Shown here piece after piece: positions 46,729-54,386 of a DNA stretch of 64,000 nucleotides (the stretch's first letter is position 1; each line of letters starts with the position of its first letter). Position numbers and translations under genes: made by a program. This DNA comes from JABDIP01 sp965227455 (GTDB taxonomy: Bacteria; Pseudomonadota; Alphaproteobacteria; DSM-16000; Inquilinaceae): NCBI GenBank assembly GCA_965227455.1, contig OZ245752.1:1178001-1242000 (forward strand), read 5' to 3'. The notes beneath the pieces were generated by a model that saw only the letters and a list, made by a program, of their open reading frames with translations, was not told where the DNA came from and did not search any database.

Positions 46729-47286
46729 ATGCATCGGATTCGCATGCCCATGACCGCAAATCCCCGGCTCCGGAAGGCGCCTGGTCTGGCCGCCCTGGCC
46801 CTGCTGGCCCTCCTCGCCTGCATGCCCGCCGGGGCACAGGATGGCGGCTCCTATATCGGCAGCTATTCCGATTGGGAGGGCCATGTCTACCGGATCGACG
46901 CGTCGGAGACCCGCTGCGCCCTGCGCGCGGTGCATCCGGCGATCCTGGACGCGGAGGTCTACTGGGTGTTCAACACCCGCCATGCCGACCGCCTTCCCCA
47001 TGGTTTCCTGGCGGTGGACCGCAGGGTGGCCGATGGCGCCCGGGAGCTGGTCGCGGTGGTCGATGACCGGCAAAGCTTCACCCTGAGGATCGGCGCCGAC
47101 GGCTACGGCTACAGCCAGGATGGCGACGCCGAGCGCCTGATCGCGGCGATGCGCCGGGGGATCGCGATGGAGATCACCATCCTGCGGCGGACATCCGCCC
47201 CGCAGGTGCTGGGCATTTCGCTTCTGGGGTTCACCCGCGGCAGCAATGCGACCCGTCAGGCCTGCGACCCGGGCGGCGGCGGATAG
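46729..47286 (+). CDS. Secreted protein, probably IalB-like
   Basis: About 185 residues. A signal peptide (AALALLALLACMPAGAQ) is followed by YIGSYSDWEGHVYRIDASETRCAL and, at the end, AMRRGIAMEITILRRTS and GISLLGFTRGSNATRQAC, which match the layout of the invasion-associated locus B (IalB) family of periplasmic proteins of unknown biochemical role. The start is uncertain (ATG at 46729, 46744 or 46750) because none has a good ribosome-binding site. It follows the HD gene by about 30 bases. Confidence 0.7.
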   Translation: MHRIRMPMTANPRLRKAPGLAALALLALLACMPAGAQDGGSYIGSYSDWEGHVYRIDASETRCALRAVHPAILDAEVYWVFNTRHADRLPHGFLAVDRRVADGARELVAVVDDRQSFTLRIGADGYGYSQDGDAERLIAAMRRGIAMEITILRRTSAPQVLGISLLGFTRGSNATRQACDPGGGG

Positions 47287-47292
47287 GCCTGG

Positions 47293-47685
47293 CTAGAACG
47301 CCTGCCGCTTCTGCTTGTAGGCGTCCGCCATCTGCCGGATGGCGTCCTGATGGCGCGGTCCGGCCTTCGGCCGGCTCGGCGTTTCCGTCAACGCGGTCAT
47401 GCCGCGCGGCAGCCGGGTCTCGCCGATCGCCTTGCCGAGCTGTCCAACCACGGTGTCCAGCGCTTTGGCCGGGAGTTCCGACGCCCTTTTGGTCGTCTTC
47501 GACTTGGCGGAACGGTCGATGGCATGGGACACGATGCCGGGAAGATAGGGCGCGACCAGGCCCTGCATCAGCTGCGGGTCCCGGAGGCATTCGGCGATCA
47601 GCAGCTGCCGCGCCGTGGAGACATTGCCCTTGGCCTCTGCCAGCACGGCCCCCACTCGGCCGGCCACGTATTCCTTGCTGGACAC
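47293..47685 (-). CDS. Conserved-looking hypothetical protein
   Basis: 130 residues, GTG start with AAGGTGAT upstream. Helical N-terminal half (SSKEYVAGRVGAVLAEAKGN, then STARQLLIAECLRDPQLMQG and LVAPYLPGIVSHAI), basic middle (AKSKTTKRASELPAKALD) and a charged tail (MADAYKQKRQAF). No family recognised. No signal or membrane segment. The frame runs antiparallel to the end of the IalB-like gene with a 6-base gap. A good ribosome-binding site and normal codon use support a real gene. Confidence 0.65.
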   Translation of the reverse strand: MSSKEYVAGRVGAVLAEAKGNVSTARQLLIAECLRDPQLMQGLVAPYLPGIVSHAIDRSAKSKTTKRASELPAKALDTVVGQLGKAIGETRLPRGMTALTETPSRPKAGPRHQDAIRQMADAYKQKRQAF

Positions 47686-47769
47686 CGCGGATCACCTTGT
47701 CGTCGCTTTAATGGCCCTGTAACCCTATGCCGGTTTGATTAACAACATCTTCACTGTAGATTCCTGGCA

Positions 47770-48039
47770 AGGAGCCTATCCGAGGAATGCTTACGGTCAG
47801 CACCGCGTTTTCAAGGGCTTGGGCTAGGACGGCGCCGCGTGGCGATGCCGGAGGCATCGTGAGCGGCGTCGGACGAAGTCCCAGGCCCTTGAAAACGCGG
47901 CCCGGAGGGTCGACCAGGGAGGCGCGGGTGCGGCGTCGCGAACGCTTGACGATGCATCCAGCATCGCCTGCGCGTTCGCTCCTGACACCCACGCCTCCCT
48001 GGTCGATGCTGGCCATAAGCATTCCTCGGATAGGCTCCT
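47770..48039. mobile_element. 270-bp MITE-like nested palindrome with terminal inverted repeats
   Basis: Perfect 24-bp terminal inverted repeats at 47770-47793 and 48016-48039 (first bases AGGAGCCTATCCGAGGAATG), extending to 33 bp with two mismatches. Inside are two long hairpins: 47803-47900 (21-bp outer stem with one mismatch, apex CGATGCC-GGA-GGCATCG) and 47910-48006 (21-bp outer stem with one mismatch, inner stems GCGAACGC/GCGTTCGC and CGATGC/GCATCG). The whole can fold as a three-way junction. No open frame inside, and no clear target duplication. Confidence 0.85.
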
Positions 48040-48065
48040 AAGGAGAACAGATCGGCGATTCCCCA

Positions 48066-48713
48066 ATGCAGATCGACATCTTCTTCGACCTGGTCTGCCC
48101 CTGGTGCTTCATCGGCAAGCACCGGATGGACCGCGCCCTGTCGGAGCGGCCGAGCCTGCCGGTGGATCTGAACTGGCAGCCCTTCCAGCTCAATCCCGGC
48201 ATGCCGCCCGGCGGCATGGACCGCCGCGATTACCTGTCGGCCAAATTCGGCGGGTCCGGCCGGGCGGCGCAGATCTACGCCATGGTCGCGGAAACCGCCG
48301 AGCGCGACGGGCTGACCCTGGAGCTCGACGCCATCCGCCGCACGCCCAACACGCTGGACGCCCATCGCCTGGTCCGCTACGCGGCGCGCCATGGGCGCGA
48401 TCCGGCCGGCGTGGCGGAGGCGATATTCCAGGCCTATTTCCAGCAGGGCCGCGACATCGGCGACCGCAACACCCTGGCCAATATCGCCGAGGAGATCGGT
48501 CTCGACCGCGACGCGGTGTCCGACCACCTGTCCAGCCGGGCCGACATCAACCATATCCGCTCCGCCGATGCCGCCGCCCGCCGCATGGGCATTCAGGCGG
48601 TGCCGTGCTTCGTGTTCGACCGGCGTTATGCCCTGTCCGGGGCGCAGGAGCCGGATTCCTTCTTTCCCATGTTCGACCTGGCCGGCGCCGAGGCCTCCCT
48701 CTCCCACGTCTGA
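48066..48713 (+). CDS. DsbA family oxidoreductase, FrnE type
   Basis: 215-residue thioredoxin-fold protein with a helical insertion. N-terminus IDIFFDLVCPWCFIGKHRM carries the active-site pair Cys11 and Cys14 (CPWC), then NWQPFQLNPGMPPGGMDRRDY, RTPNTLDAHRLV and the cis-proline loop QAVPCFVFDRRYALSGAQEP. These are the marks of the cytoplasmic FrnE/2-hydroxychromene-isomerase-like group. No signal peptide. FrnE proteins act in oxidative-stress defence in Deinococcus; the role here is inferred. The nested palindrome ends 26 bases before its start. Confidence 0.9.
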   Translation: MQIDIFFDLVCPWCFIGKHRMDRALSERPSLPVDLNWQPFQLNPGMPPGGMDRRDYLSAKFGGSGRAAQIYAMVAETAERDGLTLELDAIRRTPNTLDAHRLVRYAARHGRDPAGVAEAIFQAYFQQGRDIGDRNTLANIAEEIGLDRDAVSDHLSSRADINHIRSADAAARRMGIQAVPCFVFDRRYALSGAQEPDSFFPMFDLAGAEASLSHV

Positions 48714-48781
48714 TCCGACGGGCCGTCCGGCTCCGTTCGCATCTCCCGCTTCTCCCACATCACCGACCCTTCGAGGACGAC

Positions 48782-49741
48782 ATGGCTGGTAGCTCCAAGA
48801 AAGCGATTTACGCCGCGCTTGTGGGCAATTCCCTCATCGCCGTGACCAAATTCGGCGCCGCCGCCTATACCGGCAGCTCGGCCATGCTCAGCGAGGCGAT
48901 CCACTCCCTGGTCGACAGCGGCAACCAGGTGCTGCTGCTCTACGGGCTGAAGCAATCGTCGCGGCCGGCCGACGACCGGCATCCCTTCGGATACGGCATG
49001 GAGCTGTATTTCTGGGCCTTTGTCGTCGCGATCATCATCTTTGCGATCGGCGCCGGGGTATCGATCTACGAGGGCATCCAGAAGCTGATCCATCCGCATC
49101 CGGTGACGAATGTGTTCGTCAACTACATCGTCCTGGGCGCGGCCATCGTCTTCGAGGCCGCGGCCTGCACCGTCGCCTTCAAGGAGTTCAACCGGGCCCG
49201 GGGCGACATGCCCTTCTTTGAGGCGGTGCGCAAGAGCAAGGACCCGGCCCTGTTCACCGTGCTGTTCGAGGATTCCGCGGCCATGCTGGGGCTGCTGGTG
49301 GCGCTCGCCGGCATCGGGCTTGGCCAGGCGCTGGACATGCCGATCCTGGATGGGGCGGCGTCGGTCGTCATCGGCCTGATCCTGGCCCTGACCGCCATGC
49401 TGCTGGCTTATGAGTGCAAGAGCCTGCTGATCGGCGAGGCGGCGGAGCCGGATGTGGTGCGGGGCATCGGCAAGCTGGCGACGGAGACGCCGGGCATCGG
49501 CCGCATCAACGAACTCCGCACCATGCATCTCGGGCCCCAGGACATCCTGCTGAACATCAGCCTGGATTTCGCCGATCACATGAGCTCGGCCCAGGTCGAG
49601 GAAGCGATCTCCGCCCTGGAACAGCGCATCAAGGACGCCCACCCGGACGTGAAGCGCATCTTCATCGAGGCCCAGAGCGTGCGCCGCCACCTGGAGAGCC
49701 TTGCCGCCGGCGGCGGACCGGAGCCGCAACCGCAGGGCTAG
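48782..49741 (+). CDS. Cation diffusion facilitator family transporter
   Basis: 319-residue membrane antiporter for divalent cations. Transmembrane helices begin at AIYAALVGNSLIAVTKFGAA; the metal site of helix 2 is HSLVDSGNQVLLL, and helix 5 has FEDSAAMLGLLVALAG. A cytoplasmic C-terminal domain follows (GRINELRTMHLGPQDILLNI, then AISALEQRIKDAHPDVKRI). An Asp-Asp pair plus ADDRHPFGYG is typical of zinc/iron/manganese CDFs; the metal is not certain. ATG at 48782 is the start because the sequence before it is out of character. About 70 bases after the FrnE-type gene. Confidence 0.92.
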   Translation: MAGSSKKAIYAALVGNSLIAVTKFGAAAYTGSSAMLSEAIHSLVDSGNQVLLLYGLKQSSRPADDRHPFGYGMELYFWAFVVAIIIFAIGAGVSIYEGIQKLIHPHPVTNVFVNYIVLGAAIVFEAAACTVAFKEFNRARGDMPFFEAVRKSKDPALFTVLFEDSAAMLGLLVALAGIGLGQALDMPILDGAASVVIGLILALTAMLLAYECKSLLIGEAAEPDVVRGIGKLATETPGIGRINELRTMHLGPQDILLNISLDFADHMSSAQVEEAISALEQRIKDAHPDVKRIFIEAQSVRRHLESLAAGGGPEPQPQG

Positions 49742-50032
49742 GTTGCGGCCGGCGGCGGCATTCGCTATCCAGGACGGAGTCGCGGGGTGCCCAAGCGCCC
49801 CGCCCCTGTCCGGAGCCTTTATGTCGGAGACCACCAGGACCTGCTGATATGCCCCCGATGCGGGGCATGATCGTGCAGCGCCGAACTCCGCACCCCTCGG
49901 TGCGGGCCGGCGGCGCTGTGGCCGATGGTCTCAACTCCGAGAAATCCCGATGACCATGCGAGATGCGAACGGCGTGCGCCTGCGCCGCCGATGGCCAACT
50001 CGCCACCGCTTCCGACATGAAGGAACACAGAA
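49742..50032. other. Intergenic region with small hairpins
   Basis: 291 bases. Two short perfect hairpins: TGCCCC-CGATGC-GGGGCA (about 49852) and CCGCAC-CCCTCG-GTGCGG (about 49888). No gene supported. Confidence 0.45.
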
Positions 50033-50497
50033 ATGATCCGACCTGCCAATCCCGAGGACCAGTCCGCCCTGATTGCGCTTGGCGAGGCGACCGGCCTCTT
50101 CCGACCCCATGAACTCGAGGTGCTCGACTCGATGCTGTCGGAGTACTTCGCGACCGGTCAGGGCGAAGGCCAGCGCTGGATTGCCGACGATGAGGATGGT
50201 GTGGTGGCAGCCGCCTACTACGCGCCCGAGATCATGGGCGACGGCGTCTGGAACCTCTACTTCATCGGCGTTCATCCCGACCGCCAGGGACAGGGGCGCG
50301 GCGGGGCGCTGTTGCGCCATGTCGAGCAGGCCTTGCGGGCCGAGGGCGCGCGGATGCTGCTGGTGGAGACGTCCGGTGTGGACGGCTTCGCCCTCACCCG
50401 CGCCTTCTACGACAAGCACGGCTATGAGCAGGAGGCGCGGATCCGCGACTACTACACCGCCGGCGACGACAAGATCGTCTTCCGCAAGGTGCTGTAG
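50033..50497 (+). CDS. GNAT family N-acetyltransferase
   Basis: 154-residue acetyl-CoA-dependent acyltransferase. Core motif A is clear: WNLYFIGVHPDRQGQGRGGALLRHVEQAL contains the Q-x-x-G-x-G/A acyl-CoA loop (QGQGRG), followed by VETSGVDGFALTRAFYDKHG and a C-terminal strand. GAAGGA lies upstream of the ATG. The substrate is unknown. It is flanked by short hairpins upstream and a repeat element downstream, so it probably stands alone. Confidence 0.9.
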   Translation: MIRPANPEDQSALIALGEATGLFRPHELEVLDSMLSEYFATGQGEGQRWIADDEDGVVAAAYYAPEIMGDGVWNLYFIGVHPDRQGQGRGGALLRHVEQALRAEGARMLLVETSGVDGFALTRAFYDKHGYEQEARIRDYYTAGDDKIVFRKVL

Positions 50498-50512
50498 TCC
50501 CGGCCCCTCGTC

Positions 50513-50590
50513 GTCATTGCGAGGAGCGGAGCGACGCGGCAATCCACTGCTTGCCGAGGACATGGATTGCCGCGCTTCGCTCGCAATGAC
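50513..50590. repeat. REP-like inverted repeat (family C)
   Basis: Left arm GTCATTGCGAGGAGCGGAGC..., right arm the reverse complement ending in TCGCTCGCAATGAC, between the convergent GNAT and mfd genes. A diverged relative is at 21933-22012. Confidence 0.9.
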
Positions 50591-50607
50591 GCCATTCCAG
50601 CGGATCG

Positions 50608-53600
50608 CTACGCCGCCATTGAGGCTAGGTCCTGCATCAGCTTGCGGGCGCCGTCGACGCGGGTGGCGGCGTCGGGCCAGGCGCGGCTGTAGACCAGCTT
50701 GTGGTCCGGCCGGAGCTTGATGCCGACCGCCTGGCGGGCGATGAAATCCACCAGCCGTTCCGGATGGGAGAAGCTGTTGTTGCGGAAGGTGAGCACCGCG
50801 CCCTTCGGCCCCGCCTCCAGCTTCTCGACACCGGAGATCCGGCAAAGCTGTTTCAGGGCAATAACATGCAGGAGGTTTTCAACCTCCTGCGGCAATTCTC
50901 CGAAGCGGTCGATCAGCTCTGCCGCGAAGCCGTCGATCTCCATGGTGTCGACCAGCCGTGAGATCCGCCGGTAGAGGTCGAGGCGGACGTTGAGGTCGGC
51001 CACATAGCCCTCCGGAATACGCACCGGCATGCCGAGATTGATCTGCGGCGTCCATTGCTCGCCCTCCATCCCGTCGCCGCCACCGCCGCGGGCCTCGGCC
51101 ACCGCCTCCTCCAGCATCTGCTGGTAGAGCTCGGTGCCGACCTCCCGGACATGGCCGGACTGCTCCTCGCCCAGCAAATTGCCGGCGCCGCGGATGTCCA
51201 TGTCGTGGCTGGCCAGGCTGAACCCCGCCCCCAAAGTGTCCAGGGTCTCGATCACGTGCAGGCGCTGCTGCGCCGTTTCGGTCAGGGCCCGGTCCGGGGC
51301 GTAGGTCAAATAGGCATAGGCCCGCTGCTTGGAGCGCCCGATGCGGCCGCGGAGCTGGTAGAGCTGGGCTAGGCCGAACATGTCGGCGCGGTGGATGATC
51401 ATGGTGTTGGCGGAAGGCACGTCGAGGCCGGATTCGACGATCGAGGTGCAGAGCAGCACGTCGAAGCGGCCCTCGTAGAACGCCGCCATGACGTCCTCCA
51501 GGGCGCGGGCCGGCATGCGGCCATGGGCGCTGACGATCTTGATCTCCGGCACCAGCTCGCGCAGCTGTTCGGCGACCTTCTCGATATCCTCGATACGGGG
51601 GCAGACATAATAGGTCTGACCGCCACGGAAATGCTCGCGCATGATCGCCTCGCGGACGATCACCGGGTCGAAGGGCAGCACGAAAGTCCGCACCGCCAGC
51701 CGGTCGACCGGCGGGGTGGCGATCAGCGACAGCTGGCGCACGCCGGACAGCGCCATCTGCAGGGTGCGCGGGATCGGCGTGGCGGTCAGGGTCAGCACAT
51801 GGATGTCGGCGCGGAGCTGTTTCAGGCGCTCCTTCTGGCGCACTCCGAATCGCTGCTCCTCATCGACAATGATGAGTCCCAAGCGTTTGAAATTGATGGA
51901 TTTCGCCAACAGGGCATGGGTGCCGACCACCACGTCGACGGTGCCGTCGGTCAGGCCTTGCTGGACCAGCTTGGCGTCCTTGGCCGAGACCATGCGCGAA
52001 AGCTGTGCCAGGCGCAGCGGCAGGCCGCGGAAGCGCTCCAGGAATGTCTGGTGGTGCTGGCGGGCCAGCAATGTGGTCGGCACCACGACGGCCACCTGGT
52101 GCCCGGCCATTGCGGCGACGAAGGCGGCGCGCAGGGCCACCTCGGTCTTGCCGAAGCCCACATCGCCGCAGACCAGCCGGTCCATGGGCCGGCCGGTATT
52201 GAGATCGTCCAGCACCTGCTCGATGGAGCGCTGCTGGTCCTCGGTCTCCGGATAGGGAAAGCGGGCAGCGAATTCGTCGTAGAGGCCGTCCGGCGGCGGC
52301 AGCGGTTCGGTCTGCTTCATCTCCCGCGCGGCGGCGATCTTCAGCAGCTCCTCCGCCATGTCCTTCAGCCGCTTCTTGACCCGGGCCTTGCGGGCCTGCC
52401 AGCCGGCGCCGCCCAGCCGGTCGAGCTGGGCCCCTGCGGCGTCCGAGCCGAAGCGCGACAGCACCTCGATGTTCTCCACCGGCAGGAACAGCTTGTCGTT
52501 GTCGGCATAGACGATGCGCAGGCAGTCATGGGGCGCGCCGGAAACGGTCAGCGTCTCCAGCCCCTCATAGCGGCCGATGCCGTGCTCCACATGGACCACG
52601 TAGTCGCCGGTGCTGAGCGCGGAAACCTCGGAGATGAACTGTTCGGACCGGCGCCTGCGGCGGCTCTGGCGCACCAACCGGTCGCCGAACAGATCCTGCT
52701 CGGAGATCACCGCCAGGTCCGCAGCGACGAAGCCGGTCTCGATCGGCAGCACCGCCGCCGCGGTGGCCTTGGGATCGCACTCCCGCAGCGCCTTGAGGCT
52801 GGAGACCGATTCCACCTCGCCCAGCCCATGCTCCCGCAACACGGTGCGCAGACGCTCGCGGGCGCCGGCGGTGTAGCCGGCGATCAGGATGCGCCGGCCG
52901 TCCTGGCGCAGGGTGCCGATATGCTCCAGCACTGCGTCGAACAGGTTGGTGTCCGGATTGGCCCGGGCATCGGCGAAATCGCGGCCGCGGCGGCCGCCGG
53001 CATCGATCCCGCCCGGCGCGCCGGCGAAGGGCGAGAATTGGCCGACCGCCCGCTTTGCCAGGAACCCGTCCCATTCCTTGGCCCCGAGATAGAGCCGGTC
53101 CGACGGCAGCGGCTTGTAGACTGGGCTGTCGGTGCGCTTCTCCACCCCGCGCATGGTCATGCGGGCATCGTAGAAATCGGCGATCTGTCCGATCCTGGCA
53201 TCCCGGGCCTCGGCCACCTGGGCATCCAGGGTGACCACCGCGCCGGGCAGATAGTCGAACAGGGTCTCCATGGCCGGGTGGAACAGCGGTAGCCAGTGCT
53301 CCATGCCGACATGGCGGCGCCCGGCGGTCACCGCCTCGTAGAGCGGATCGTCGCCGGTGACCGCCCCGAACAGGGCGCGATAGCCGGAGCGGAAGCGGGC
53401 CCGGGACTCGTCGTCCAGCAGCAGCTCGCTCATCGGCGTCAGGACGATGGCGCTTTCCCTGCCGGTGGTGCGCTGAGTGATGGGGTCGAAGCTGCGCAGC
53501 GCCTCCAACTCGTCGCCGAATAGGTCGAGCCGGACCGGCTCCTCGCTGCTGGGCGGGAACAGGTCGACGATGCCGCCGCGCACGGCGTATTCGCCGGGCT

Positions 53601-54081
53601 CCCGGACCGTCTGGGCCCGGCTGTAGCCATTGTTGGCCAAGAAGCCCTGTAGCGACGTCAGATCGACGCGATCGCCGATCTTTGCGGAGTAGCTGGACTG
53701 ACCGAGCGCCGAGCGCGGCGGCACCCGCTGCAACAGCGCGTTGACGGTGGTCAGGATCAGCCCTGGCGCGCCGCCGCCGGCCAGCCGCGCCAGCAGATGG
53801 ATGCGCCGGCCGACGATCTCCGGATTTGGCGAAACCCGGTCATAGGGCAGGCAATCCCAGGCCGGGAAGGTGTGGATCTCCAGCTCCGGTGCGAAAAAGG
53901 CGACGCATTCCGCAAGCCGGGCCGCATGCAGGTCGTCCAGCGCCACATGCAGGACGCCGCCCGGCGCCCGCGCCGCCAAATCGGCCAGTAGCCGCGATTC
54001 GTGGCCCTCCGGGGCGCCGCCGATCAGCTGAAAACCAGCTTTGGCCGGATCAAGGTCGATATGAAACACGTTTGATGTCAA
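50608..54081 (-). CDS. mfd: Transcription-repair coupling factor Mfd
   Basis: 1157-residue ATP-dependent translocase that removes RNA polymerase stalled at lesions and recruits UvrA. The N-terminal UvrB-like region is followed by the RNA-polymerase-interacting domain (LSTGDYVVHVEHGIGRYEGL). The RecG-like motor has Walker A GDVGFGKTE, Walker B IVDEEQRFGV, motif TATPIPRTLQ and QLRGRIGRS. A C-terminal D7 domain occupies about 1000-1157. The start is TTG at 54081, overlapping the sdhE stop (TTGA); GTG at 54069 is an alternative. Full length and intact. Confidence 0.97.
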   Translation of the reverse strand: MTSNVFHIDLDPAKAGFQLIGGAPEGHESRLLADLAARAPGGVLHVALDDLHAARLAECVAFFAPELEIHTFPAWDCLPYDRVSPNPEIVGRRIHLLARLAGGGAPGLILTTVNALLQRVPPRSALGQSSYSAKIGDRVDLTSLQGFLANNGYSRAQTVREPGEYAVRGGIVDLFPPSSEEPVRLDLFGDELEALRSFDPITQRTTGRESAIVLTPMSELLLDDESRARFRSGYRALFGAVTGDDPLYEAVTAGRRHVGMEHWLPLFHPAMETLFDYLPGAVVTLDAQVAEARDARIGQIADFYDARMTMRGVEKRTDSPVYKPLPSDRLYLGAKEWDGFLAKRAVGQFSPFAGAPGGIDAGGRRGRDFADARANPDTNLFDAVLEHIGTLRQDGRRILIAGYTAGARERLRTVLREHGLGEVESVSSLKALRECDPKATAAAVLPIETGFVAADLAVISEQDLFGDRLVRQSRRRRRSEQFISEVSALSTGDYVVHVEHGIGRYEGLETLTVSGAPHDCLRIVYADNDKLFLPVENIEVLSRFGSDAAGAQLDRLGGAGWQARKARVKKRLKDMAEELLKIAAAREMKQTEPLPPPDGLYDEFAARFPYPETEDQQRSIEQVLDDLNTGRPMDRLVCGDVGFGKTEVALRAAFVAAMAGHQVAVVVPTTLLARQHHQTFLERFRGLPLRLAQLSRMVSAKDAKLVQQGLTDGTVDVVVGTHALLAKSINFKRLGLIIVDEEQRFGVRQKERLKQLRADIHVLTLTATPIPRTLQMALSGVRQLSLIATPPVDRLAVRTFVLPFDPVIVREAIMREHFRGGQTYYVCPRIEDIEKVAEQLRELVPEIKIVSAHGRMPARALEDVMAAFYEGRFDVLLCTSIVESGLDVPSANTMIIHRADMFGLAQLYQLRGRIGRSKQRAYAYLTYAPDRALTETAQQRLHVIETLDTLGAGFSLASHDMDIRGAGNLLGEEQSGHVREVGTELYQQMLEEAVAEARGGGGDGMEGEQWTPQINLGMPVRIPEGYVADLNVRLDLYRRISRLVDTMEIDGFAAELIDRFGELPQEVENLLHVIALKQLCRISGVEKLEAGPKGAVLTFRNNSFSHPERLVDFIARQAVGIKLRPDHKLVYSRAWPDAATRVDGARKLMQDLASMAA

Positions 54082-54365
54082 TCGGTTTGCGATTGGTATT
54101 CATGCTTTTTCAGAAGAGCCATGACGTCGTCGTCCTGGTCGGCCGGAACCGCTTCGCGGCCGGTCAGCCAGTTGTACAGATCGGGGTCGCTGTTGCCGAG
54201 AAGGCGATCGTAGCGGGCCAGCTGCTCGGCCGAGAAACTGTCCAGATGCCGGTCGGCGAAACTGCCCAGCAACAGGTCCGCCTCGCGGGTGCCGCGATGC
54301 CAGCTGCGGAACTTCAGGCGTCGCCGCAGCACGTCGAGCTCCGGGCTATCGGGCCGCTCGGTCAT
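54078..54365 (-). CDS. sdhE: FAD assembly factor SdhE
   Basis: 95-residue small helical protein that helps attach FAD covalently to succinate dehydrogenase. The family motif is present as RRRLKFRSWHRGTREADLLLG (Arg-Gly in the RGxxE-like loop), followed by LARYDRLLGNSDPDLYNWLTG. It overlaps mfd by four bases and lies 21 bases from the divergent recG start. The sdhE-mfd pair opposite recG is a conserved arrangement in alphaproteobacteria. Confidence 0.94.
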   Translation of the reverse strand: MTERPDSPELDVLRRRLKFRSWHRGTREADLLLGSFADRHLDSFSAEQLARYDRLLGNSDPDLYNWLTGREAVPADQDDDVMALLKKHEYQSQTD

Positions 54366-54386
54366 TCGGCTACTCTCCGGCAATGA

